A DNA stretch of 46,500 nt from Cryptomeria japonica (Eukaryota; Streptophyta; Pinopsida; Cupressales; Cupressaceae), in contig NC_081413.1 of the NCBI RefSeq assembly GCF_030272615.1, forward strand, positions 330,855,302-330,901,801. The letters are read 5' to 3'. The position numbers and the translations under genes are program-made. Positions 1 through 9,764 of this stretch are shown here, one piece after another. Numbering within the stretch: the first letter of the stretch is position 1; each line of letters opens with the position of its first letter. The notes under the pieces were generated by a model. That model had not been told where the DNA came from, searched no databases, and was given only the letters and a program-made list of their open reading frames with translations.

Positions 1-875
1 ACCCTCCCAGGAGGTCCAGAGCGAAATTCTCAAAAACACCTTTTTCTTGCAAGATCAAAACGATTTTTGTGGTTGGAGTGGATGCGAGGAAGTATGTTTT
101 GTCCTTTGAAGATAATTTGGATAGTCAAGAAGAAGCAACCAAGCCTAGAATGGGAAAATCTCTCCTGACCCTTCCAGAGGGTCCAGGGCGAAAATCAAAA
201 AACCTATCTTTTCTTCCAAAGTTTGAGCGAAGCTAAGCCTAGGCATGGGTTTAGAACAATGTTTGGATTGCCTTGAAGTGAGGAGAGATTGTTGAAAGTG
301 AAAGTTTTGAAGCCAAGAAAGAAATTCGCTCCTGACCCTTCCAGAGGGTCCAGAGCGAAATTTCCGAGTCCTCCCCTTTTTTTGCAAATTCAAGACAAAA
401 TCTTGCTATTCATGACTTAGATGGGAGAAGGACATGATGTTTTATGCCTTAGAAGTGATTTGAAGTTAAAAGAATGAAGGAATGTGCCTAAAAACTCAAA
501 ATTCGCTCCTGACCCTCCCAGAGGGCCCAGGGCGAAAATCATAAAATCAACCTATTCCTTTTGAGTTTTTGCTAAGGCAAGGATGCACTAAGGTAGAAAT
601 AACCTTTAAGACCATGATGAGTAATTGTTGGCTTCAAAAAACTTGATGATTCTAGGCCAAGGAAGAAAAATCGCTCCTGACCCTTCCAGAGGGTCCAGGG
701 CGAAAAATTTGAAAAATCCCTATTTTACCTTGTAGAAACAAGACAAACTTGGGTGGAATGAATAAGGAAGAATATTGCCTAGCGATGAGTGAAGGATTCA
801 ACGAAAGATGATGAAGGAATTAGCCTAAGGAGGAAAAATCGCTCCTGACCCTTCCAAAGGGTCCAGGGCGAAATC
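1..875. repeat. Hairpin-bearing tandem array 1 (~165-170 bp period)
   Basis: About six units recur every ~165-170 bp (cores near 1, 165, 330, 505, 675 and 843). Each carries an inverted repeat: an outer arm CGCTC paired with GAGCG or GGGCG, and an inner arm ACCCT paired with AGGGT around a short loop. The DNA between cores is diverged but similarly spaced. Most units here read CCAGAGGGT in the loop region, whereas array 2 mostly reads CCAAAGGGT, so each array has been homogenised separately. Short ORFs with FALDPLEGSG- or RSGPFGRVRS-like text are translations of the repeat, not genes. The first unit is cut by the window edge. Confidence 0.93.
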
Positions 876-1202
876 ATTAGGAAGTTTCATTAAGCATTGA
901 TCAAACCTTGATTTTCCCTAATTTCCACTAAATTACCTAAATCCAAGACATTTGGGAGGTTGAATTAAATTCGCATTAATTAAGGCATTGGCAATTTAAT
1001 AAATTAATTTTTAGGCCTTAAAAAAAAAAAAATTCACCTTGGAGGCATTAAAATTAATTTTTTTAAATTAAAAAATACAAATGAGCGCTCAAAAATCATT
1101 ATTATGCCTTTATAGGCAAGTCGGCCACCTTTTCAAGGAATTTTTATTTATTTTTACCCCTTATTTGCCAAGTCGGCCTTGAAGGGATTAGGGTGAGCGC
1201 CC
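876..1202. other. AT-rich leader without a gene
   Basis: This stretch separates array 1 from the TATA box. It is AT-rich with an A-run near 1021-1033, and a motif with AAGTCGGCC occurs twice (near 1119 and 1159). No coding frame, RNA gene or transposon end was recognised. Confidence 0.5.
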
Positions 1203-1210
1203 TATATAAA
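1203..1210 (+). promoter_or_regulatory. TATA box upstream of the long gag-like ORF
   Basis: TATATAAA stands in a GC-richer setting and is followed by a G-rich stretch, as in a plant core promoter. Transcription would start near 1235-1240. The leader would then run to a predicted splice donor at 1501 and rejoin at 1725, seven bases before the ATG at 1732. This is inferred from motif and position only. Confidence 0.5.
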
Positions 1211-1500
1211 GGGGGAGTGTTGTTTCAAATTTCGAATCATTCATTCATTCCTTCTAAGTGCGATTTTGAGGAGCAAATTGAGGAGCGAAATCCAGCAGAT
1301 TGGAGGTTAAATTTCCAAAATTTGCTGAGTGTTGAAGGATAATTTCCAGATTTTGAAAAGCTAGTGGAGGGTGAAGCTCTTTTGAAGGTTAATTAAGACA
1401 TAATTCATCCAACGAAGCCAGCAATTCAATCCTTATCCAGCAAAGTCTGATCTTCTTTCTTCATTTTTCCAAGGTTTTATAGTTAAGCACTCAGGGGAAG

Positions 1501-1724
1501 GTATGGGGAATCATTTTGATGTTCTTATTCAAGGCTTGTTTTAATTTCATAGCAATTGTTTAAAAAAGGGTCTAAGTCTTAAAAGTTTGATTCCATTCAT
1601 AATTAATTGAGAAATGAGGAATTCTACATTTATCATTAATATCTTGAATCTTCCCTTTGAAGAGTCTTAATTTCTACACTTTAAGATATGATGCTTAAAG
1701 ACTAATTTTGAAATTTTTGTGTAG
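1501..1724 (+). other. Predicted 5'-UTR intron
   Basis: A donor AAG|GTATGG at 1501 and a T-rich acceptor ending TTTTTGTGTAG at 1724 bracket 224 nt of AT-rich sequence. Both fit plant splice consensus. The acceptor lies directly before the start codon of the long ORF, and the retroelement-like unit at 14.6 kb also has an acceptor-like TTTGTCTTGCAG just ahead of its coding exon. cDNA would settle it. Confidence 0.5.
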
Positions 1725-1731
1725 GCATCAA

Positions 1732-4700
1732 ATGGCGACCCCCAAAGCCGGAGGAGCTACTAGTTGGCAGGCTCTCATCAAGGAAGATCAGAGGAGCGAC
1801 GAATTGGAGACCAGGATCGTGTCCAAGTGGAGTAATATCGGAGACACCAACTTAGGAAACTTCAATGTGAAGAAGTTTCGAGAGGTCCCCTACATTGGCA
1901 AGCCATCACCTGTTGCGAGGAGGATAATTGAAAGTGGCATCATCAAGGCTGCAAGTTTCCCTCCCGCCGTCAAGTGTCATAAGCTGATGATCGAGTGTGC
2001 CCGCCACTATGACTCACAATCAAGGACGATCGTAACCAAAGACGGGAACATCTTAGCTTACCTTTTAGAGGAAGCTATAAGCAAAGCTCTTCATCTTCCA
2101 GACCATAAAGATATGATTTACAAAAGCTTAGAAGGAGCGAGGTCGATCTATGAAGATGATCCTGAGACTTGTCTGAATCTCATCAATAAGAATTGGTTAC
2201 TCAAGAGTCGGCCTCGCCTGAACAAGATTCCCAATACACCACATAGGATCGACTTCCAGGAGGAATACAGAGACTTGATAACTTTGCTCAATCAAGTTAT
2301 AGGTGCTTCTCAAGCCTTCTTCTTCGAAAAGTGGATGTTCTTCTTCATACAAGTGATAGTTCAAGGAAAAGGAATGCTTCATTGGGCCAGAATCATTAGC
2401 AATTGTTTGGACGTGCAGTTGAGAAGGCTAAGACCCACCAAATCATTCCACATGAGCTCATATGTTATGTATGCCTTAATCAGGAGTTTCGAGTATGCAG
2501 GGCTACCTCACAGAGGAGTGATCGGAAGAGGACCCGGAGAAATAAGGGTTTGTGATTCTTATGTTCATCTGCATCATCCGCCTAGAAGTGACTACAAGTT
2601 AGTCAATGACACCTTCACGATGAGCATTACCAGGATATTGCAAGGTGGGGTTCACAATTGACTATCTCTGGATGCGCAAGAGCTTGTGAAGAAGTATGGT
2701 GCATGGTTCATCCAGTTTCAAAAATTCACATACATCAGAGTTCATGGGTGTCCTTCACCTCCCTACATGTTGCCAAGGTATCCAACAAACAAAATAATAC
2801 TACTTGAGGTGACCAGACAGTTGGCAGCTTATGCGAAGGCATCCAGACACAAGCATGGAAATGGAATTCCCGTGCCCATCATATTAGGGAATTCAGTTGA
2901 GGTGTGTCCTAACACTCAAGCCTCGGAGGATGCAGAAAAGGAATTATCTTTATACTCGTTCTCATTCTTTGCCTCGCGGGAGAATTTTGATCCTCATGGT
3001 TATATGGAGGAGACAGTCGACAGGAAGTACAAGCATGAGTTTCAGGTGGAGGATTTTTGGATGAATCTCCCAGGTGATTTAGAGGTTAAAAGAAAGATGC
3101 ATTCTAGGCTACCCTTAGATCTCATCAGGAAATGCAAAGTTTATAGAATAGCCGATCAAGCCCAAGATAATGGTAGATACCTCCAGTCATCTTATGAGAA
3201 AGAGGACAAGGAAGTGAAAATAGATTGGAATGAGCCCGAGGTTTTAGACTTGAGAGCCTTGATGGCCCCCGTTTTATCCTGCACTCGCAGATGGGTGGAT
3301 GTACAGCATCAAAAGTTGAAAGAGCAGAATGTATCAATGACATTCACTTTGGAGGCAAGACCAGAGGAAGGAGAAGCAAGTGTGAGTAAAAATACTTCTC
3401 ATTCCAAAGGCTCAAAGAGGAAAGAAAGACCTGAAAAAAAGGAACCTTCCAAGAAGAAGCAGAAAACCAATCCTGATCACCCACCAAGCACATCTTCTTG
3501 ACATGAAAAGAAGGCAAATCAAGGAGAAGATCAGGGGAAGATGGTATATGAAATTGATGAATCTATGGAATCCATGGTACAAAATGACAAGCAAGAAAGG
3601 GGACAGACACCTCAGCAGTTGTCGAGTCAATCTCCCCAAGTTGATGCTAATGAGCTACAAGAAGAGAAGAATGATGATGAAGCGACATCTCCTTTCCGAG
3701 AGGATAGACCACTGCTTAAAGAAATACAAGTAAGGGAAACAAGATCCGCCAATCCGGATTGGTTAAAAGAGAGACTAACAAGGGTAGTTGTTGTTGAAGA
3801 GGAAGATGTATTTGATTTGGAAAGCCTTATAGGAAACTCTCAAGAGGTAATGGAAAAGAAGAAGGCCACAAAGATGTCCAAGGTAATTAGAGATGAGACA
3901 GGATCCAGGAAATTGCAAGTAGCTACACCAGTAGTGGACAAATATGAGGGTGAGATTCTTGCAGATGAGTATGACTTAGAAGCATTTGAGTTTGGTCCAC
4001 TTACCTCCGAACAAGCAATGGAAGAAGCAATCGATTCATTTGAAGCACTTAAAGACAAACTTAAAGAAGAAATGGAAAAAAATAAGAAGCTTGAGAGAGA
4101 GGTCAGTGCTTGGAGAAGCTATTTTAGTCATCTCAATCAGTCCTTGAGACATCAGGATCCAGCAGTATCCCCTTTACAAGCACTCCCTCTTGAATCAGTG
4201 GGTGAGGCAGAAAGAGTCAAGAGCTTGGTTCAGCTTATGAGCTCTTGGATTGATAAATCCCACACGGTAGTCGTTGAATTTGCAACAAGAATGATGAAGA
4301 CAGTTCATCGAGCTATCCAGGTCCTTGAGATTATCCATAATCTAATGATAACTGTAGCTGCATTCACTCGCACTAGAGATGTTATCATTCCTGTCTTACA
4401 AGTGATAAGACAAACACCAAGACGGATTCTGGCACAAGAAAAGATAATGGATGGAGGAACCCATAATCTCCTACAGTGGTCAGCTCTGCTCCAGATGAAA
4501 GAGGTCCTTTTTGAAGACATCAACACCAGATGCAGTCAAGTTGAAGGTATCATTCATCCAATTCAAGATAAGGTGTTTGAGGTGTTATGTACCATTATTG
4601 GCAGGCGGATCGAGATTGAGACAGATGTGGACATCCAAGAGTTGGAGGAGAGAGTCAAGGTTATCTTTTGCAAAAAAGAACTTGAACCTGGATGGGAGAC

Positions 4701-4866
4701 GGCTCTTCTCACTGCTTTTGATCAAGTCCTTCACTTGGAAGAGCAAATGAAGAATCTTCCTGAGATTCCCATTGCTGAGCTCGAGAGAGCTGTGTCCAGA
4801 TTCATTGAATATGCTAAGAAAGAGCATAGGAAAGGGAACAAAATTCTAGATGAAAAGTTGTTATAG
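1732..4866 (+). pseudogene. Long gag-like/unknown retroelement ORF with two in-frame TGA stops
   Basis: One reading frame runs ~1045 codons from ATG 1732 to TAG 4864-4866, interrupted only by TGA at 2659-2661 and TGA at 3499-3501; no frameshift is needed. I do not recognise the family with certainty. The N-terminal ~390 residues look globular and helical; a stretch near residues 205-265 with KWMFFFIQVIVQGKGMLHWA and a YVMYALIRSFEYAGLPHRG segment recalls the plant transposon-associated domains found beside LTR elements. Residues ~530-680 are lysine/glutamate-rich and low complexity, a coiled coil follows near residue 780 (KDKLKEEMEKNKKLEREV), and the C-terminal ~220 residues are helical and recur as a diverged paralog at 5941-6586. 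No zinc knuckle, protease, RT or integrase is visible. The ORF stops 3 nt before module A, so it is probably the only gene of a non-autonomous retroelement. Confidence 0.75.
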
Positions 4867-4868
4867 GA

Positions 4869-5940
4869 TGATGTGGCAGCTTAATTCCTATTGGTCTATG
4901 GTTCCTCGATATTTGTGCCAATTAATTATTGGCTATGCATTTAATGATGTTTATCTAAATGGGGACCTTTTTGTAACAAACCCTAATTAGGGTTTAGGTG
5001 TCAAAATCTCAGCCGTTGATCTTCTTTCGATCTGGGCCATTCATTGTATTTGAGGATGCTATATATACCCTCACTCATTTTCATTTTGATATATAGAAGT
5101 TAGAAAAAAGGAGAGAGAGCTTAGAGAGAAAAAAGTAATTGTGTAGCAAGCTTGAGTAGTGAAGAAAGAATTTTGAACAATTGTTGTCTATTTGGCTTTG
5201 AGATCAATAAAATATTGAAGTTATGGTGTTTTATTGCAATACTTGTGGCTATCTTCATGATTGTTTATTTTCTTGAATCACTCTCAGTTGAAGTAGTATC
5301 TAAGTTTAAGTTTGAAGGACTAAGTGTTGTGCTTGATCTTTGGTGAGATTCACGTTCCAAACCACTAGCTTCTTACTGATTGTAAGGACGCCTTGTGTGG
5401 TCAACTGGAAATATTGAGATTGCTTAAAATTCAATCATTTTTGGAAGTATTGATATGTATCTCTATGATAGTATCTATATCCTTGATGATTTGAAAGTTA
5501 CTGAATCACCTTAGAAGATCGCATCAATTCCAGTAGAGTTGTAATTTCTTGGCGATACTGAAATTGGTAGAATCTTACCAAGTCTAGTCTTCATTTGAGT
5601 CATTCTTAGGATTAGTTTAAGTTTTCCTTCCTTGAAACCCTTATCTTTTGACATTTTTGAAAATCTATTAGTGTTAGGAAAATCTTGTTCCTACAGTTGA
5701 AAAGAGAGTAACACGGACAAGCTTTCTCTGAAAGTACGTAAGGCCCCTTGAAGAAACAGCATATACAACGACCACTGGTGCTTATCCACACGTAGAGATC
5801 CTACAACAAAGAACCTTGAAGTCATCCCGATTGATCCTTTTCGCGACATCTTCAGCATTCGGATGCTTTATTCAAGAGAGGATAAGGTACCTTTAGGTAT
5901 TTTATTCTGTGTTTGGTCGTGTACAAAATACACATCAACA
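4869..5940 (+). mobile_element. LTR-like module A
   Basis: It begins TGATGTGGCAGC immediately after the stop of the long ORF and ends in GTACAAAATACACATCAACA. It aligns by eye with module C along most of its length: the inverted telobox, the TATA box, a CTTACTGATTGTAAG...GGTCAACTGG block, an AGAAGATCGCA block, and an AGAGAGGATAAGGTACCTTT block near the end. The TG...CA ends, internal promoter and position after an ORF fit an LTR. No matching upstream copy is seen before 1732, so the element is incomplete or its organisation is unusual. Confidence 0.65.
4978..5067 (+). promoter_or_regulatory. Inverted telobox, site II motif and TATA box of module A
   Basis: An 18-bp perfect palindrome AAACCCTAATTAGGGTTT at 4978-4995 contains two opposed teloboxes. 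A TGGGCC site-II-type motif is at 5033-5038, and TATATATA is at 5060-5067. The palindrome-to-TATA gap is 64 bp and is nearly identical in modules B and C. Confidence 0.65.
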
Positions 5941-6586
5941 CATACTTGCAGAAAATTTAGTATCAGCACAGGAGTTGGCCTCTTCATTGGTCAGTCGAAT
6001 TCAGGACTTAGCTGCTGCAAATTGGGAAGATGTTGAAGAAATTCAAGATGAAATACTTCTGCAATTGAAGGTTATCTGAGGTCTGTCAAAACGAAGCTTG
6101 GTAGATGCAGGTGTCATACAGGCTGGGGATAGATATGACTTTAACACCTGGTATTATGCTTTGGTCACCAAGATTGAAGTCCTGAAGAAATCTGAGACTA
6201 AGTGCTTTGAGACAGAGGAAAGTGTCAGAGAAATTTTGAGTAAGGTGTTTCGTGTAGCATCAGAGATCTGGAAGAAAGAGAGTATATGAGAAAAACACTT
6301 GCAGGCAGAGAACCTAAGAGCCAGAATTCAGTCGAGCTTTTTCAAAGACTCGGGGGTGATTGATAAGGGCGATCTTTCAAGGATTGCAAGTTTTCTCTTC
6401 ATTGACAAGAACTTTCTTGTCCAGGCAGTTGAGTGGGAAGGAATCCTCGCCACATGTACCGATGATGTGGACATCATCGACTTCCAGATTAGCAACTTGC
6501 CAAGTGTCACTATGGAAGAGGTTAGGCTCATCGTGTCCAAATTAATTGAATCTACAAAAGGGGAAACTGGACACTCACCTCAGTGA
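5941..6586 (+). pseudogene. Diverged C-terminal fragment of the gag-like ORF family
   Basis: A single frame runs from the end of module A to TGA 6584-6586, broken by TGA at 6077-6079 and 6287-6289. About 210 codons align by eye with the last ~220 residues of the 1732-4866 protein; the clearest match is NLPSVTMEEVRLIVSKLIE against NLPEIPIAELERAVSRFIE. Identity is low, so this is a separate subfamily rather than a recent duplicate. The N-terminal part is missing: the frame emerges directly from module A, suggesting insertion or recombination. As in the first copy, the ORF terminates right at the start of an LTR-like module. Confidence 0.6.
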
Positions 6587-6644
6587 CAATAGCAGTTGTG
6601 CCACTTGTCATGTTCTCATTCTTTCAAACTAATAAATTTTTGTG

Positions 6645-6734
6645 AAACCCTAATTAGGGTTTGTAACTTTCAATCTGGGCCCTTGATCACTGTTTGATCT
6701 CGGTCGTTCATTATTTTCCTGAAAAACTATATAA
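6645..6734 (+). promoter_or_regulatory. Inverted telobox, site II motif and TATA box of module B
   Basis: AAACCCTAATTAGGGTTT lies at 6645-6662, TGGGCC at 6676-6681 and TATATAA at 6728-6734. The palindrome-to-TATA gap is 65 bp. The telobox palindrome is identical to module A although surrounding sequence is strongly diverged. Confidence 0.65.
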
Positions 6735-7254
6735 GGCTACCTCCTCTCATTTGGAGAGTGTGAGGTTTTTGATGTATTGTTGCGTAAAGGTCATTTTCAA
6801 ATAATATATTGCATGTGCGCTTTCTCTAAGGCTTTGTAATCTCTGTTGTTTCAATAATTAGCATGGTTTCAATTTCCTCAACACTTTAGTTAAAGTTAAT
6901 TTAGATTTGCTTTCATGTTGTTAGAATTCAATGAAGGATTTCATAAGTGTTAAGTGACGGTGTATCTCTGCTCTTACTTTTGGTGAATGAATGATTTCCA
7001 TTTCACTGTGCAAAGTTAGTCTGAGCCTATCCTCTGTGCATGCCACTATTTCGATCATAAGCACAACCCGTTGAAGATTGCACCCGCTTTGTGTAGTTCT
7101 CCTCAATGTGGCGAAGCAAAGAGTGGTTTCCTAAGAACACCCATTTGTTACTGTCTCCAGAATTCGTAGGATTAGATCAGCTTTCTGAAACCCTATCCCT
7201 TTTTCCCTTTTTTGAAAGTCTAAATCCCGGAAAATCCAAAAAAAGAAAGAGCCT

Positions 7255-7333
7255 AAAATTGATAAATCTATCTAAAGTCCAGAAGCTTGAAAGACGCTTG
7301 AAAGAGGCTAATTTAGATAGATTTATCAATTTT
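7255..7333. repeat. Perfect 22-bp inverted repeat
   Basis: The arm at 7255-7276 is the exact reverse complement of 7312-7333, separated by 35 nt. It ends 26 nt before the end of module B, so it would form a strong hairpin in the transcript just upstream of the putative primer-binding site. Confidence 0.95.
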
Positions 7334-7352
7334 GGTCGTGTACAAAAAACAC

Positions 7353-7620
7353 GTCAACAGAATTGGCGCTAGAAGGAGGGCCTGATCGCGATGAATGCCT
7401 AAACAGCTAGACTTCAAATTCTATCAATTCATGTTTACAGGAGTAATCATAAAGACTTTTTTTTCACCCTCCTCCCACGCTCAACAGAATTGGCGCTAGA
7501 AGGAGGGCTGATCATTGTCAAGCCGCGATCAGTGGAACTTATCACATCATATTTAGAAAAGATATCCAGAGCTTTTTACCCTCCTCCGCGCTCAACAAAA
7601 TTGGTGCTAGAAGGAGGGCA
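7353..7620 (+). repeat. Triplicated primer-binding-site-like segment
   Basis: TCAACAGAATTGGCGC followed by TAGAAGGAGGG occurs at 7353-7380 and 7481-7507, and with two substitutions at 7592-7618. The first copy directly follows module B, where a retroelement PBS (beginning TGG) is expected. Copies 2 and 3 are each preceded by a CCCTCCTCC-CGC stretch partly complementary to AGAAGGAGGG, so each can fold into a hairpin. I did not identify the primer tRNA. Confidence 0.75.
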
Positions 7621-7859
7621 TGATCGCGATAAACGCCTGAACAACTCAACAAAATTAGCAGTGCCTAACAGCGAATGCGAACTCTTGAATACAAGGAAGA
7701 TCAGTGGAAAGCCGTCTTCAATGCTCAACGAAAGTGATACAGAGAAGGAAGGTGATCGCTGGGTCATCAGTTGAACTTGCGAAAAGAAGGAAGCAAGCTG
7801 GAACGAGTTGAGTGTTCAAGTTAAATCTGAGATATTCTAGATCTCTTTTATTCCAGAAA

Positions 7860-8020
7860 ATCAAAAAAAAAAAAAAAAGGGAAAAACCAAAAAATCCAAA
7901 CAAAGTGAAAAATAGAAAATCCCCAAAAAAAGTGAAAAAATAGAAAATTCCAAAAAAAAGTGAAAAAATAGAAAATCAAAAAAAAATCAAAAAAAATCAA
8001 AAAATCAAAAAAGATTTCTC
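7860..8020. repeat. A-rich short tandem repeats
   Basis: A ~25-bp motif containing AAAGTGAAAAAATAGAAAAT is repeated about three times between 7890 and 7975, flanked by A-runs and an AAAAAATC repeat. It lies directly upstream of the ATG at 8022, so it would form the leader of that ORF. Confidence 0.85.
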
Positions 8021-8021
8021 A

Positions 8022-9764
8022 ATGGAGCAGCAACAGTTTCACGAGGAGCAACAAGTTGATTTTCCTCAGCTTTGGTGGAGATTAGATACACAGTGTTATC
8101 CACGCAGATTGTCCGAGTTTGCAAGACCAGGGCAGTGTCAAGTCCATGAGACAGAAGAACATGATAAAAGGCATTGCTTGAAGTACTAATCAAGGATGGA
8201 ATCGGCAGCACAGGGAAAAATCTTCTTTTGGGATGTCCCCAGGCCAGAAACAGAAGAAGGCAGCTTCAGTGTCCCAGAGAGCAAGGATCCTTTTCTAAGC
8301 TTCTTGTGGATGATTGAGAGTCAGCTCATTTTGAATGGTGAAATGCGTTTAGAGAACACATTACTACCATTGTGGTGTAGAATTCACAACTTACCTCACT
8401 CTGAATTTACTTGCTCAGTATGTGAAATGGCCATCAATCAAGTCAGAAACCAATTTGGGATGCCAACTTTGTTCGAGGAAGAATGTATTGTGAACAGATC
8501 TTGGGGTGCACATCTCGCAACTGAATTCAGGAGAACCTATGAAAAGGACATTGCTCCAGCACTTGATTGTGAGAAGGATCAGTTGTGCGTTGGCGATACA
8601 AATGCACCCGAGGAACAATGTATTACAGTGGATAGCTCGCCATGCCTTACACCTGAAAAGGAATACCATGAAACAAAAGTTGAAGAATCAGTTGAGAATA
8701 CTCAAACAGTGATAAAGGAAGATCCAAGAGTTGAACAAGCAATCGAAGGAGAAGATGACTCATTCCTTGAAGAATTCTCATTTATACTACAAAACGAGAT
8801 CCTTGAGAGTGAAATACAAGAGGTTTCAAGTAGCATCCTTCAAGAGGACAATCAAGTTGACATATTGAACAAAGAGCTACAAATCATCATAAGTGAGCTC
8901 AAATATGAAGGACAATTTGAGGAGGCACTCAAGGACGTCCTCATTCTCATGATGTTTGAAGGGGTGTTGAAAGATCTTGTAGAGGAAACACAAGTGGAAT
9001 CACTGCCCAAATTTTTCCAAGATAGGCAAGTTACTATGAGTGATATGATCCATCATCAGCTCCGACCTCCTGAGACTATGCTTGAAGAAGAAATGCCACC
9101 AGAAATTATATTTGATCAACTAGAGGAGATCTTTGAAAATCAATCCCTCAAGGAGACTCTCATTTTTGAGGATATGCTCACAAAATTTCATGAAGATGCT
9201 TGGTTTATGCAAGATGTCTCAGTGAAAGCAAAGAATGTTGAGCTATTCGAAGGGGCGCTGAGCTTGTTTCAAGAGAAACTTCCTAATCAAGATCAACATG
9301 TTGTGGATGCTCGTGGAATAGTTCATCATCAATGGCGACCTCCTGAAGCAGCTGGTGACCTCGCTTCCGACAATACAGTTCCGTCTGAGCCAAAAATGTG
9401 TCAAGTTGTCTCTTTCCTTAATCCTAGCCTTGAAAGTTATTATGATTTTGATTATGGGGATTTTGGGAAAACAACTTGCATCTAGATTGATCATGGTCCT
9501 AACGAATTACCCCAGTTGATCATTTTGAGTGAAAATTTGCCCGAGTATGAGAGATGCATGGTGAGAGCTTGCTTTTCTGTGTTTAAGGATGAATTTGCCC
9601 GACTGAGAACCATCACGTTTGCCATGCTCCTGTTGCACAACCTGAGAAATCATGTGAAGTCATGTATATATTTTGCTTCTTTGAGTCGTGTTGAGTCTAG
9701 GAGTCTTGTATATAGGTTTAGAGTAGGTTTTCCTTTCGTGTGTTTTAGATTAGAGGTCTTTTGA
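8022..9764 (+). pseudogene. Acidic retroelement ORF of unknown function, two in-frame stops
   Basis: From ATG 8022 one frame continues to TAG 9483-9485 with a single TAA at 8187-8189. Beyond the TAG the same frame stays open with plausible coding text to TGA ~9764, for a total of ~580 codons. The uninterrupted part (8196-9485) is 429 residues, strongly acidic and Glu-rich in its middle. A motif HHQ(L/W)RPPE occurs twice (near 9049 and 9324). No zinc knuckle, protease, RT or integrase motif was found. It sits downstream of module B and the PBS-like repeats, in the gag position of an LTR element. TAA and TAG can each arise from CAA or CAG by C-to-T change. I do not recognise the product. Confidence 0.6.

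Larger units (their letters stand above)
6584..7359 (+). mobile_element. LTR-like module B
   Basis: It begins TGACAATAGCAG at the stop codon of the preceding fragment and ends TGTACAAAAAACACGTCAACA, the same terminus as module C. It contains the telobox palindrome and a TATA box. It is shorter than A and C, and its 3' part carries a perfect 22-bp inverted repeat that I do not see in the others. A primer-binding-site-like TGGCGCTAGAAGGAGGG follows after 4 nt, as expected for a 5' LTR. Confidence 0.65.

Noticed and set aside
145-393. Open frames across arrays 1 and 2 (FALDPLEGSG- and RSGPFGRVRS-like peptides)
   Set aside because: They are translations of the hairpin repeat in several frames on both strands, with no conservation beyond the repeat.
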